Of a stretch of 16,452 nucleotides of DNA, positions 1 to 7,873 are shown piece by piece. The position numbers were made by a program, and so were the translations under genes. Position 1 is the first letter of the stretch. Each line of letters begins with the position of its first letter. The DNA comes from DASRSS01 sp035656335. GTDB lineage: Bacteria > Actinomycetota > Actinomycetes > Mycobacteriales > Jatrophihabitantaceae. The notes below the pieces were generated by a model, which saw only the letters and a list, made by a program, of their open reading frames with translations, ran no database searches and was not told where the DNA came from. Location of the stretch: assembly GCA_035656335.1 (NCBI GenBank), contig DASRSS010000236.1, forward strand, positions 1-16,452. Direction: 5' to 3'.

Positions 1-301
1 AGACCGGCGGGCGCTGCCCGATCGCGGACGCCAACGCGTCCCAGGACGCCGGCTCGCCGCCGATCGGAATCAGGTTCCCGCCGTGGTAGCACGCGCCGCG
101 CAGCAGGCCGCCCTCGCGCGCACCCAGGACGCTGCCGCCGAGCGAGCGCAGCCGCAACGTGCCCGCGGCGCGCACCCGCGCGGAGACGACCGCGTTGACG
201 ATCGGGTCGGCAGCGAGCAGCGCGCCGAGCGCGGGACGGTCGTCGTCCGCCAACACCGCGACCCGCGTGCGGCCGCGCAGGCCGGGGTGCAGCGCCGTCA
301 T
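1..301 (-). CDS. GNAT-family acetyltransferase, N-terminal part (cut by window edge)
   Basis: This frame opens at an ATG (complement of 299-301) and stays open to the window edge, giving about 100 residues. It begins MTALHPGLRGRTRVAVLADD and contains the stretch NAVVSARVRAAGTLR. The position just after ispG is where mycobacteria and relatives encode a GNAT acetyltransferase with an extra N-terminal domain (DUF4081 type), and the visible residues fit that N-terminal domain. The acetyl-CoA-binding core would lie beyond the edge, so catalytic residues cannot be judged. The start is 18 bases after the ispG stop, which suggests cotranscription with dxr, rip1 and ispG. No clear Shine-Dalgarno sequence precedes the ATG. 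The substrate is unknown; the family call rests mainly on context and on resemblance of the first hundred residues. Confidence 0.75.
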   Translation of the reverse strand, partial: MTALHPGLRGRTRVAVLADDDRPALGALLAADPIVNAVVSARVRAAGTLRLRSLGGSVLGAREGGLLRGACYHGGNLIPIGGEPASWDALASAIGQRPPV

Positions 302-319
302 GGCGGTCAGATTACTGGT

Positions 320-1474
320 TCAGCTGACCGAGACCGTCGGCTCGCCGGACGGGATTCCGGCGTCGCCCATCTCCTCGGCCAGGCGCAGCGCCTCCTCGAT
401 GAGGGTCTCGACGATCTGCGACTCCGGAACGGTCTTGATCACCTCGCCCTTGACGAAGATCTGCCCCTTGCCGTTCCCGGACGCGACGCCGAGGTCCGCC
501 TCGCGAGCCTCGCCCGGCCCGTTCACGACGCAGCCCATGACGGCGACGCGCAGCGGGACGGTCATGCCCTCGAGACCGGCAGTGACCTTCTCGGCCAGGG
601 TGTAGACGTCCACCTGGGCGCGCCCGCAGGACGGGCAGGAGACGATCTCCAGCCGGCGCTGGCGCAGGTTCAGCGACTCCAGGATCTGCAGGCCGACCTT
701 GACCTCTTCGACCGGCGGCGCGGACAGCGAGACGCGGATGGTGTCGCCGATGCCCTGCGACAGCAGCGCGCCGAACGCCACGGCGGACTTGATCGTCCCC
801 TGGAACGCCGGGCCGGCCTCGGTGACGCCCAGGTGCAGCGGGTAGTCACACGCCTGCGCGAGCAGTTCGTACGCGCGGACCATCACGACCGGGTCGTTGT
901 GCTTGACCGAGATCTTGAAGTCGTGGAAGTCGTGCTCCTCGAACAGTGCGGCCTCGTTGAGCGCGGACTCGACCAGCGCCTCGGGTGTGGCCTTGCCGTA
1001 CTTCTCCAGCAGCCGCTTGTCCAGCGAGCCGGCGTTGACACCGATGCGGAGCGACACCCCGGCGTCCGCGGCCGCCCTGGCGATCTCGCCGACCTTGTCG
1101 TCGAACTTCTTGATGTTCCCCGGGTTCACCCGGACGGCCGCGCAGCCGGCGTCGATCGCGGCGAACACGTACTTGGGCTGGAAGTGGATGTCGGCGATCA
1201 CCGGGATCTGCGACTTGTGCGCGATCTCGGCGAGCGCGTCCGCGTCGTCCTGCGACGGGCACGCCACGCGGACGATGTCGCAGCCCGCGGCGGTGAGCTG
1301 CGCGATCTGCTGCAGCGTCGCGTTGACGTCGGCGGTGAGCGTCGTGCACATCGACTGCACGGACACCGGCGCGTCGCCGCCGACCAGCACCGAACCCACC
1401 TTGATCTGGCGGGACTTGCGGCGGGGCGCGAGGACGGGCGGCGGGGATGCGGGCATTCCGAGAGAGACAGTCAC
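320..1474 (-). CDS. ispG: 4-hydroxy-3-methylbut-2-enyl diphosphate synthase (flavodoxin type), IspG/GcpE
   Basis: A 384-residue protein, the normal length for the short bacterial IspG. It converts methylerythritol cyclodiphosphate to HMBPP, the penultimate MEP-pathway step, in the cytoplasm using a [4Fe-4S] cluster. The N-terminal TIM barrel is recognisable from VSVQSMCTT (38-46), PVIADIHFQP (91-100), RVNPGNIKKFD (115-125) and GVTEAGPAFQGTIKSA (216-231). Cluster ligands in the C-terminal domain are visible: Cys280 and Cys283 in SCPSCGR, Cys315 in MGCVVNGPGEA and Glu322 in the same motif. The start is a GTG seven bases after the rip1 stop. The resulting N-terminus MTVSLGMP resembles mycobacterial IspG, which favours it over the ATG at codon 7. 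The Shine-Dalgarno sequence is weak, so translation may be coupled to rip1. Confidence 0.98.
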   Translation of the reverse strand: MTVSLGMPASPPPVLAPRRKSRQIKVGSVLVGGDAPVSVQSMCTTLTADVNATLQQIAQLTAAGCDIVRVACPSQDDADALAEIAHKSQIPVIADIHFQPKYVFAAIDAGCAAVRVNPGNIKKFDDKVGEIARAAADAGVSLRIGVNAGSLDKRLLEKYGKATPEALVESALNEAALFEEHDFHDFKISVKHNDPVVMVRAYELLAQACDYPLHLGVTEAGPAFQGTIKSAVAFGALLSQGIGDTIRVSLSAPPVEEVKVGLQILESLNLRQRRLEIVSCPSCGRAQVDVYTLAEKVTAGLEGMTVPLRVAVMGCVVNGPGEAREADLGVASGNGKGQIFVKGEVIKTVPESQIVETLIEEALRLAEEMGDAGIPSGEPTVSVS

Positions 1475-1481
1475 GAGACCA

Positions 1482-2843
1482 TTATCCGCCTAGCCGGATC
1501 GGGTGGACGATATCGGCATAGAACGTCAACAGCGTCACCACGATCAGGACCGACGCGACGGCGTACATGACCGGCAGCATCTGCGCGGTGTCGACATAGA
1601 TCCTTTCGCGCGCCCGGCCCGCCGCGTCCACGTCGACGTCCGAACCGCCGGCGCGGGCCAGGCTGCGGACGCGCAGGCGGGCCATGCCGCGCTTGGCGGC
1701 CTCGACGATCGCGCCGGCCACGTGACCGCCGTCCAGCGGCAGCAGCGGCAGCAGGTTGAAGAAGAACAGCAGCAGGTTGACGCTCGCGAGCAGCTCGAAC
1801 AGCGCGTACGTCTTCTCCTGGACGTCGATGCCGTGACTGCTGGCGACGTCACCGCCGAGGCGGCCGATGCCGACGATCCCGACCGCGCCCTGCGGGTCGC
1901 GGGGCTTGCCGTCGAAGACGGTCTGCCAGAGGCTGGCGATCTTGCTCGGGTACCGGCCGAGGGCAGCGAAGCCCTGCCCGATCTGGCTGCCGATCTGGCC
2001 GGGGACCTGGCCGATCGACGCCCGCTTGAAGTACGACGGCGGCTGGGTGGCCTCGATGCCGAGGAAGCCGGCGGTCTTGGTCGCGGTTCCCGTGTCGTTC
2101 TTGTAGACGGTGTTGGTGGCCGGCGTGATCGGCACGTCCACGTCCTGCCCGTGGCGCCGCACCAGGAGCTGCAGCGTCTTGCCGGCGGACGGTTCGATCT
2201 TGGCGACCAGCGCGTCCCAGCTGTGCACGGGTTTGCCGTCGACGGCGAGGACGGTGTCGCCGGGCTTGAGCCGTCCGTACGCGGGCGCGATCGGGGCGTT
2301 CGCCGGGCACTTGCCCGTCTGCGCCGCGGGCGAGTTCGCGGGGACGACGCACTTCTCGATCGCGCTGATCTTCAGCGTGGGCGCGGGCGTGTGCGAGATG
2401 CCGATGGTCATCAGCAGGATCACGGTGATGACCAGGTAGATCAGCAGGTTCATGCACGGGCCGCCGAGCATGACGATCATCTTCTTGCCCGGTGTGAGCC
2501 GGTAGAACTCGCGGTCCTCGTCGCCGGGCGCGACCTCGGCGCGGCTGGTCTGGCGGAATTCCTCGACGGCGGTCGCCATGCGGCGCGGCCAGCGCGACCG
2601 GGTGCCGTCGGCGCGCGGCGGCACCATGCCGATCATGCGGATGTAGCCGCCCAGCGGGATCCACTTGATGCCGTACTCGGTCTCGCCCTTCTTGCGGGAC
2701 CAGGCCGTCGGGCCGAACCCGACCATGTATTGGGTGACCTTCACGCCGAACTTCTTGGCCGGCACCATGTGCCCGACCTCGTGCAGCGCGATCGAGGCGA
2801 GCAGGCCGATGGCGAAGATCAGAACGCCCAGCGCGTACAGCAC
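1482..2843 (-). CDS. rip1: Site-2 zinc metalloprotease of the M50 family (Rip1/RseP type)
   Basis: A 453-residue polytopic membrane protease that cuts substrates within the membrane; characterised relatives act on anti-sigma factors after a first cut by another protease. The zinc motif HEVGH is at 21-25 in the first membrane segment. GGPCMN (127-132) opens the second hydrophobic segment, a PDZ domain covers roughly 155-245, and the third catalytic motif LDGG is at 370-373 after LLLFFFNLLPLLP. A last membrane helix is near 425-446. Cys165 and Cys179 lie in the extracytoplasmic PDZ region and could form a disulfide. The protein is longer than mycobacterial Rip1 (about 400 residues), with extra polar segments near 75-115 and 390-420. 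The start is GTG, preceded by AAGGGGAG eight bases upstream. It lies between dxr and ispG, the usual actinobacterial order. Confidence 0.95.
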   Translation of the reverse strand: MLYALGVLIFAIGLLASIALHEVGHMVPAKKFGVKVTQYMVGFGPTAWSRKKGETEYGIKWIPLGGYIRMIGMVPPRADGTRSRWPRRMATAVEEFRQTSRAEVAPGDEDREFYRLTPGKKMIVMLGGPCMNLLIYLVITVILLMTIGISHTPAPTLKISAIEKCVVPANSPAAQTGKCPANAPIAPAYGRLKPGDTVLAVDGKPVHSWDALVAKIEPSAGKTLQLLVRRHGQDVDVPITPATNTVYKNDTGTATKTAGFLGIEATQPPSYFKRASIGQVPGQIGSQIGQGFAALGRYPSKIASLWQTVFDGKPRDPQGAVGIVGIGRLGGDVASSHGIDVQEKTYALFELLASVNLLLFFFNLLPLLPLDGGHVAGAIVEAAKRGMARLRVRSLARAGGSDVDVDAAGRARERIYVDTAQMLPVMYAVASVLIVVTLLTFYADIVHPIRLGG

Positions 2844-2887
2844 CTGCCGGACTCCCCTTCGCCAGTCGCTCGTTCAGCCCGAGCGGT

Positions 2888-4093
2888 TCACGGCTGAGGC
2901 ACGATAGCGGCACGAGCACGCTCGCGCGCCCAGGCCTGCGCCCGTTCGACGTCCTCGACGGTACCCGGCGACGCGGCGGCAGCGTGCTGATTCCTCAGCC
3001 ACTCATCGACTACATCGGCAATGGTGTCGACGATCTGAAGGAAGCCGATCGCGCCCGCGTGGAACGCCGCGACCAGCTCCTCGTTGGCCGCGTTGTAGAC
3101 GGCCGGGGCCCAGCCGCCGGCCTCGCCGACGCGGCGCGCGAGCGACACCGCGGGGAACGCGGTGTCGTCCAGCGGTTCGAACGTCCACTGCTGGGCCTGC
3201 GTCCAGTCGACCGACGCCGCGGCGTCCACGACCCGGTCCGGCCAGCCGAGCGCGAGCGCGATCGGCAGCCGCATGTCCGGCGGGGACGCCTTGGCGATGG
3301 TCGCGCCGTCGGTGAACTCGACCATCGAGTGGACGACCGACTGCGGGTGGACGACGACCTCGATGCGCTCGTAGGGCACGCCGAACAGCAGGTGCGCCTC
3401 GATGACCTCCAGCCCCTTGTTGACCAGGGTTGCGGAGTTGGTGGTGATCAGCTTGCCCATGTCCCAGGTCGGGTGCGCCAGCGCCTGCTTCGGCGAGACG
3501 TCGCGCAGCTGCTCGCGGGTGCGGCCGCGGAACGGGCCGCCGCTGGCGGTGACGATCAGCTTGCGCACCTCCGCGGGCGTGCCGGCGCGCAGGCACTGAG
3601 CGAGCGCGGAGTGCTCGGAGTCGACGGGGATCAGCTGCCCGGGCGCGGCGCGGCTGGTGACGAGCGGCCCGCCGGCCACCAGCGACTCCTTGTTGGCGAG
3701 GGCGACCGTCCGCCCGGCGTCGAGCGCGGCGAGCGTGGCGCGCAGGCCCTGGGCACCGGCGACCGCGTTGAGCACGACGTCCACATCCGCGGCGGCCAGC
3801 TCCCCGACCGAGTCCGGGCCGGCGAGCACCTTGGGCGCGGGCGCGTCGGCCGGCCAGAGCTCGGCCAGGCGTGCCGTCAGCTCTTCGGCCGCGGCCGGGT
3901 CGCTCACGCCCACCGCCTCGACGCGCAGCCGCGCCGCCTGCTCGGCCAGCAGCGCCGGGTTGCCGCCGCCGGCCGCGAGCGCGGTGACGCGGAACCGGTC
4001 CGGGGCGTGCTCGGCGACGTCGATCGCCTGCGTCCCGATCGAACCGGTGGAGCCGAGGATGCAGACCGTGCGGGGTTCAGTCACGCCGCCCAT
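2888..4093 (-). CDS. dxr: 1-deoxy-D-xylulose 5-phosphate reductoisomerase
   Basis: A 401-residue Dxr, usual length. It rearranges and reduces DXP to 2-C-methyl-D-erythritol 4-phosphate with NADPH and a divalent metal, the first committed MEP step. The NADPH-binding loop GSTGSIGTQ is at 14-22 and ANKESLV at 133-139. Metal and substrate residues are all visible: VDSEHSA (157-163, Asp158 and Glu160), TASGGPF (182-188), HPTWDMG (207-213), and NKGLEVIEAH (225-234, including Asn225, Lys226 and Glu229). VHPQSVVHSMVEF follows at 248-260. The first ATG gives MGGVTEPRTV; a GTG at codon 4 is an alternative start, and neither has a convincing Shine-Dalgarno sequence. The stop is 44 bases before rip1. A palindromic repeat array fills the upstream region, so any operon promoter lies in or beyond it. 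Confidence 0.97.
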   Translation of the reverse strand: MGGVTEPRTVCILGSTGSIGTQAIDVAEHAPDRFRVTALAAGGGNPALLAEQAARLRVEAVGVSDPAAAEELTARLAELWPADAPAPKVLAGPDSVGELAAADVDVVLNAVAGAQGLRATLAALDAGRTVALANKESLVAGGPLVTSRAAPGQLIPVDSEHSALAQCLRAGTPAEVRKLIVTASGGPFRGRTREQLRDVSPKQALAHPTWDMGKLITTNSATLVNKGLEVIEAHLLFGVPYERIEVVVHPQSVVHSMVEFTDGATIAKASPPDMRLPIALALGWPDRVVDAAASVDWTQAQQWTFEPLDDTAFPAVSLARRVGEAGGWAPAVYNAANEELVAAFHAGAIGFLQIVDTIADVVDEWLRNQHAAAASPGTVEDVERAQAWARERARAAIVPQP

Positions 4094-4102
4094 TGTCCCG
4101 CG

Positions 4103-4224
4103 AGTGGCCGGTTACGCCTCGAGTGGCCACCTGTGGGCCGAGTGGCCACCTATAAGTGGCCACCGGCGCGATAACTGGCCACTCGGCGCGGTAAGTGGCC
4201 ACCGGCGCTATAACTGGCCATTCG
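4103..4224. repeat. Array of seven short repeats centred on the palindrome TGGCCA
   Basis: The intergenic DNA between dxr and the lactate oxidase gene is almost entirely an irregular tandem repeat. Units begin at 4103, 4122, 4141, 4155, 4174, 4194 and 4213, so the steps are 19, 19, 14, 19, 20 and 19 bases. The best unit is AGTGGCCACCGGCGCGATA. Four units carry the perfect 8-base palindrome GTGGCCAC, two others keep TGGCCA, and the first is degenerate (GTGGCCGG). Units 4+5 and 6+7 form a higher-order repeat of about 39 bases, alternating AGTGGCC and ACTGGCC. Every unit is self-complementary, so in RNA they could pair in many ways. Possible roles are protein-binding sites upstream of dxr, a transcription-end signal for the upstream operon, or a dispersed repetitive element; the sequence does not decide. 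Confidence 0.9.
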
Positions 4225-4231
4225 AAGGGGG

Positions 4232-5395
4232 TCAGCGGAGCTGGACGGATCCGGGGCCGAGCTCGGCCAGGCTGCGGTGCCCGGACAGGGCCAGCGCCAG
4301 CTCGGTGTCGGCCAGCAGGCTGCGCAGCACGTGCCGCACGCCGTCCGTCCCGCCGAGCGCGAGGCCGTAGACCCACGGCCGCCCGACGAGCACCGCGCGA
4401 GCGCCCAGCGCGACCGCCTTGAGCACGTCCGAGCCGGTCCGGATCCCCGAGTCGAACAGCACCTCGAGCCGGTCGCCCACGGCCTCGACCACGGGCGGCA
4501 ACGCGTCCAGCGAGGCGATCGCGCCGTCCACCTGCCGGCCGCCGTGGTTGGACACGACCACGCCCTGCACGCCCGCGTCCACGGCCCGCCGCGCGTCGTC
4601 CGGGTGCTGCACCCCCTTGAGCAGGATCGGGCCGTCCCAGTGCTCGCGCAGGAACGCGACCTGCTCCCAGGTGTGGTCCGTGCCGGTGAACATCGGCAAC
4701 CAGCGCATCAGCGCCGCGGGCAGGTCCTCGGCCGGCGGCTTGGCCAGCGGTGCGCAGAACGCCTCGTCGGTGAAGTAGTTGGCCAGCCCTTCGCCGGTCA
4801 GGAACGGCAGGTACGCGTTGTCCAGGTCGTGCGGCCGCCAGCCGAGCATCCAGGTATCGAGCGTGACGACGAGCGCGGTGAACCCGGCTGCCTTGGCGCG
4901 CGCGAGCAGGCTCAGGCAGACGTCCTCGTCGTTCGGCCAGTACAGCTGGAACCAGCGCACGCCGTCGCCGTTCGCGGCCGCGACGTCCTCCAGGCAGAAC
5001 GAGGACACCGTCGACAGCGTCATCGGCAGCCCGAGCTCGGCGGCGACGGACGCGACCGCCTTCTCCGCGTCGGGGTGGACGATCGACTGGACGCCCACGG
5101 GCGCTGTCACGATCGGGGCGCGCAGTTCGGTGCCGAGCACGGTGGTGCGCAGGTCGCGCTCGGTCGCGCCGGTGAGCATCCGCGGCACGAGGCGCACCCG
5201 GTCGAACGCCTCGCGGTTGGCGCGCGCCGTCGCGCCCGATCCGGCCGAGCCGGCGACGTACCAGAACGGTCCCGGTTCGAGCTTCTCGCGCGCGGCGTCC
5301 TCGAGCGAGACGGCGTCGGTCGTGAACGCGGGACGGACGCCGCCCATCCCCTGCAGGTAGATCTCGCTGGCGTACGTCGACAACGGTGCACTCAT
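4232..5395 (-). CDS. FMN-dependent alpha-hydroxy-acid oxidoreductase, probably lactate 2-monooxygenase
   Basis: The protein is 387 residues from the ATG at 5395 (MSAPLSTYAS); the frame is open further upstream but that part is shadow. FMN-linked members of this family oxidise L-2-hydroxy acids. Visible landmarks are FWYVAGSAGSG (44-54), WFQLYW (148-153, with Tyr152), Lys260 in ILLKGV, the catalytic SNHGGRQVDG (282-291, His284 and Arg287), and the FMN phosphate-binding DSGIRTGSDVLKAVALGA (315-332) followed by VGRPWVYGLA. The segment TWMLGWRPHDLDNAYLPF (181-198) resembles lactate 2-monooxygenase, which yields acetate, CO2 and water from lactate and O2. L-lactate oxidase or dehydrogenase activity is the alternative. 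The start lies 29 bases after the efeB stop on the same strand, with only a weak GAGAG sequence before it, so read-through from the iron operon is possible. Confidence 0.9.
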   Translation of the reverse strand: MSAPLSTYASEIYLQGMGGVRPAFTTDAVSLEDAAREKLEPGPFWYVAGSAGSGATARANREAFDRVRLVPRMLTGATERDLRTTVLGTELRAPIVTAPVGVQSIVHPDAEKAVASVAAELGLPMTLSTVSSFCLEDVAAANGDGVRWFQLYWPNDEDVCLSLLARAKAAGFTALVVTLDTWMLGWRPHDLDNAYLPFLTGEGLANYFTDEAFCAPLAKPPAEDLPAALMRWLPMFTGTDHTWEQVAFLREHWDGPILLKGVQHPDDARRAVDAGVQGVVVSNHGGRQVDGAIASLDALPPVVEAVGDRLEVLFDSGIRTGSDVLKAVALGARAVLVGRPWVYGLALGGTDGVRHVLRSLLADTELALALSGHRSLAELGPGSVQLR

Positions 5396-5424
5396 GCGCC
5401 GCAGTCTCTCAGGTGTACGCGCTC

Positions 5425-6663
5425 TTAGCTGAACAGCGCCTTGCCGTAGTAGTCCCCCGGACCGCTCAGCCCGGGCGGCACCGCGAACAGCGCGCTGGAC
5501 GTGTGCCGGATGTACTCGTTCAGGCTGTCGTGCTGGCCGAGCCGGCGCTGCAGCGGCACGAACTGCTGGTGTGCGTCCTTGCAGAAGACGATAAAGAACA
5601 GGCCGGCGTCCAGCAGCCCGGTCTCCTGGTCTATGCCGTCGGTGTACGAGTACCCGCGGCGCAGGATCCGGATGCCGTTGTTGGTAACGTGCGAGGCGAG
5701 CCGGATGTGCGCGTTCAGCGGGATGACCGGCGTGCCGTCCGGCTTCTTTGCGTTCAGGTCGACCGGGTCGAACTCGTTCGTGCCGGTCAGCGGCGCACCG
5801 CTCACCTTGAAGCGGCCGAAGACGTTCTCCTGGTCGGCCAGGTAGTCGGTGTCCCACGACTCGATCAGCATCCGGATGCGGCGGCTGACCAGGTAGCTCC
5901 CGCCGCGCATCCAGGCCTGATCGGTCTCGTCGCCGACCCACACGTAGTCGTCGAGTTCGGTGCCGTCCTCGCTCTTGATGTTGTTCGTGCCGTCCTTGAA
6001 CCCCAGCAGGTTGCGCGGTGTCTGCTGCGACGTGGACGTGGAGGACGTGCGCCCGAAGCCGAGCTGCGACCAGCGCATCACCGCGGTGCCGCGCGCCAGC
6101 CGGGCGAAGTTGCGCACCGCGTGGAACGCGACCTGCGGGTCGTTCGCGCACGCCTGCACGCACAGGTCGCCGTCGCTGATGTCCGCGCGCAGGTAGTCGC
6201 CCGGCAGCGCGGGCAGCTGCTCCAGCGCGGCGGGCTTGTGCGCAGCCAGCCCGAACCGTTCGTCGAACAGGGACGGCCCGAAGCCGACCGTGATCGTCAG
6301 CTGCGCCGCGCCCAGTCCCATCGCCTCGCCGGTGTCGACCGGCGGAGCCTGCGGCACGGTCTCGACGGGGCCGACCGGGTCGCCCTTGGTCATCTGCGCG
6401 GCCGCCGCGGCCCACGTCGCGAGCAGCGACTGCAGCGCGGTCGGGTCGGGGTTGGTCACGTCGAACGCCGCAAAGGCGAGGCGGTCCTGCGCGGGCGTCG
6501 CGATGCCCGCCTGGTGCCGTCCGTAGAACGGGACGGCGGCGGACGCGGCCGGCGCGGTGTCGTCGTCGGCACGGGCGATGCCGAAGCCGGCGCCTCCGGC
6601 CGCGGCGAGTCCGGCCGCCCCGAGTGCGCCGCCCAGGAACGCCCGCCGGTTCACGTCACGCAT
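5425..6663 (-). CDS. efeB: Tat-exported Dyp-type heme peroxidase, EfeB (deferrochelatase)
   Basis: A 412-residue DyP peroxidase, the third component of the EfeUOB iron system. The N-terminus NRRAFLGGALGAAGLAAAGG has the twin-arginine pair (6-7) and hydrophobic stretch of a Tat signal, as expected for a protein exported with its heme. The DyP signature GFKDGTNN (221-228) holds the catalytic Asp224. The probable proximal heme ligand is His319 in NAHIRLA, and the distal arginine lies in LRRGYSY (334-340). The C-terminus HTSSALFAVPPG and a final YYGKALF are typical of EfeB. It probably oxidises ferrous iron for import; release of iron from heme has also been proposed for this family. The start ATG overlaps the efeO stop by eight bases (ATGCGTGA), so the two are translationally coupled. 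Confidence 0.96.
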   Translation of the reverse strand: MRDVNRRAFLGGALGAAGLAAAGGAGFGIARADDDTAPAASAAVPFYGRHQAGIATPAQDRLAFAAFDVTNPDPTALQSLLATWAAAAAQMTKGDPVGPVETVPQAPPVDTGEAMGLGAAQLTITVGFGPSLFDERFGLAAHKPAALEQLPALPGDYLRADISDGDLCVQACANDPQVAFHAVRNFARLARGTAVMRWSQLGFGRTSSTSTSQQTPRNLLGFKDGTNNIKSEDGTELDDYVWVGDETDQAWMRGGSYLVSRRIRMLIESWDTDYLADQENVFGRFKVSGAPLTGTNEFDPVDLNAKKPDGTPVIPLNAHIRLASHVTNNGIRILRRGYSYTDGIDQETGLLDAGLFFIVFCKDAHQQFVPLQRRLGQHDSLNEYIRHTSSALFAVPPGLSGPGDYYGKALFS

Positions 6664-7843
6664 TGGCGACCTTGCTCGCGACCTGCGACAGCGGCTCCTG
6701 CACCGCCTTGACCGCAGCGGCCAGCTGCCGCTTGTCCGCCTGAGTCAGCGTCGTGAACAGCACGTAGCCGGACGCGTCCGTGGTCGAGCGGTAGCCCTCG
6801 ACGAGCTTGTCCAGCGCCGCGAACCGCGCCTGGATCGTCGCCGACAGCGTTGGGTCGATCTTCTCCAGCGCCGGCTGCAGCTGGGCGAACGCCTGCTCGG
6901 CGCCCTCGTCGTTGTTCGCGATGTCGAGCAGGTCGATGTGCGAGTACCGCTCCTCCTCGCCGGTGATCTTGCTGCCGGCGACCTCGTCCATCAGCTCCTG
7001 CGCGCCGTTGGCCAGCTCGGTCGGCTGGTACGTCAGCCCGGTGGTCAGCTGCTGCAGCCGCTTCACGTTCGCGACCAGACCGTCGCCGAGCGGCGCGAGA
7101 CCGGTGAGCGCCTTGTCGGCGAACAGGCCCTTCTCGATGCGGTGGAATCCCTTCCACTGCGCCGCGGGGACGTCGTTCGCGCGCGCGTCGATGTCGGCGT
7201 CCAGGCTGTCCTTGCCGATGGTGAACGACTCGGCGACCGGCTCGATCTTCTCGTAGAACGGACGCGACTGCTTGTACGCGTCCTGCGCGGCCGCCAGGTC
7301 GGTGCCGTGCAGCGCGGTGTCGAGCTTCTGCACGGCGGCGACGAGATAGCCGACCTGCGTGCTGACGTACTTGGCATAGTTGCCGGTCGCCGTTTTCAGC
7401 AGCGCCGCCACGCTCGTGTCGCCGGTGTGTGACGTCCCGGTGACCGTGATCGTGGTCTTCTCGGTCGCGGCGCCGGGGCAGTACAGCGTGTAGCTGCCGG
7501 CGCCGAGCGTGACCGCGAACTCGCCGGACAGTCCCGGCGGCAGGTTCTCCTTCTCGCCGACGATCCGCTGACCGCTGAGCAGTTCGACCTCGCTGACCGC
7601 GGTCGCGTCGGCGTTGTGGACCTTGACGGTGATGCCACCGGCGGCGAACTGGGTGCGGTCCGGCTGGCAACCGTGCGCCGCCGTGATCGTCACGTTCGCG
7701 GTGTGCGCGTCGCCGCCGGAGCTCGCCGCGGTGCTGCCGGCGTCCGCCCCGGAGCTGCCCGAGCAGGCGGACAGCGAGCCGGCCAGCAGGCCTGCGCCGG
7801 CCAGGGCGAGAAGTCGAGTACGGACGGACGGGAAGGACGGCAT
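6656..7843 (-). CDS. efeO: EfeO-type iron-binding lipoprotein (cupredoxin plus M75/imelysin domain)
   Basis: A 395-residue extracytoplasmic iron-binding component. The N-terminus is a lipoprotein signal: positive start, hydrophobic core, then the lipobox LSAC with the modifiable Cys27. A cupredoxin-like domain spans about 48-135, with Cys59 and Cys122 at positions where the family has metal-binding or paired cysteines. An imelysin/M75 domain fills about 145-390 and carries the family HXXE metal motif as HRIE (234-237) in GFHRIEKGLF. EfeO receives iron and passes it to the EfeU permease, with EfeB as oxidase. The ATG is preceded by GAGGAG at good spacing. A strong iron-regulator-type box lies 31-49 bases upstream, overlapping the efeU stop, so efeO-efeB may have its own iron-controlled promoter as well as read-through from efeU. 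Confidence 0.96.
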   Translation of the reverse strand: MPSFPSVRTRLLALAGAGLLAGSLSACSGSSGADAGSTAASSGGDAHTANVTITAAHGCQPDRTQFAAGGITVKVHNADATAVSEVELLSGQRIVGEKENLPPGLSGEFAVTLGAGSYTLYCPGAATEKTTITVTGTSHTGDTSVAALLKTATGNYAKYVSTQVGYLVAAVQKLDTALHGTDLAAAQDAYKQSRPFYEKIEPVAESFTIGKDSLDADIDARANDVPAAQWKGFHRIEKGLFADKALTGLAPLGDGLVANVKRLQQLTTGLTYQPTELANGAQELMDEVAGSKITGEEERYSHIDLLDIANNDEGAEQAFAQLQPALEKIDPTLSATIQARFAALDKLVEGYRSTTDASGYVLFTTLTQADKRQLAAAVKAVQEPLSQVASKVANA

Positions 7844-7873
7844 CGGGCTGCTCCTCGCGGTTCAGGTGGCAAG

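Noticed and set aside
83..1570. Long plus-strand open frame of 495 codons opposite ispG
   Set aside because: It is rich in Arg, Ala, Asp and Gly with no recognisable motif and lies antisense to a certain ispG. GC-rich codon bias leaves such frames open.
4103..4224. CRISPR array
   Set aside because: The repeats are about 10-15 bases with 4-10 bases between them, far too short for repeat-spacer units, and the intervals are themselves repetitive. No cas genes are nearby.
4232..6415. Single 727-residue fusion of an efeB-region frame with the lactate oxidase
   Set aside because: The first part is an Arg-rich shadow of efeB in another frame. The real protein starts at the ATG at 5395, after the efeB stop.
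5386..6711. Plus-strand open frame of 441 codons opposite efeB
   Set aside because: Low-complexity Arg/Ala/Val/Asp composition, no motifs, and the opposite strand encodes a clear DyP peroxidase.
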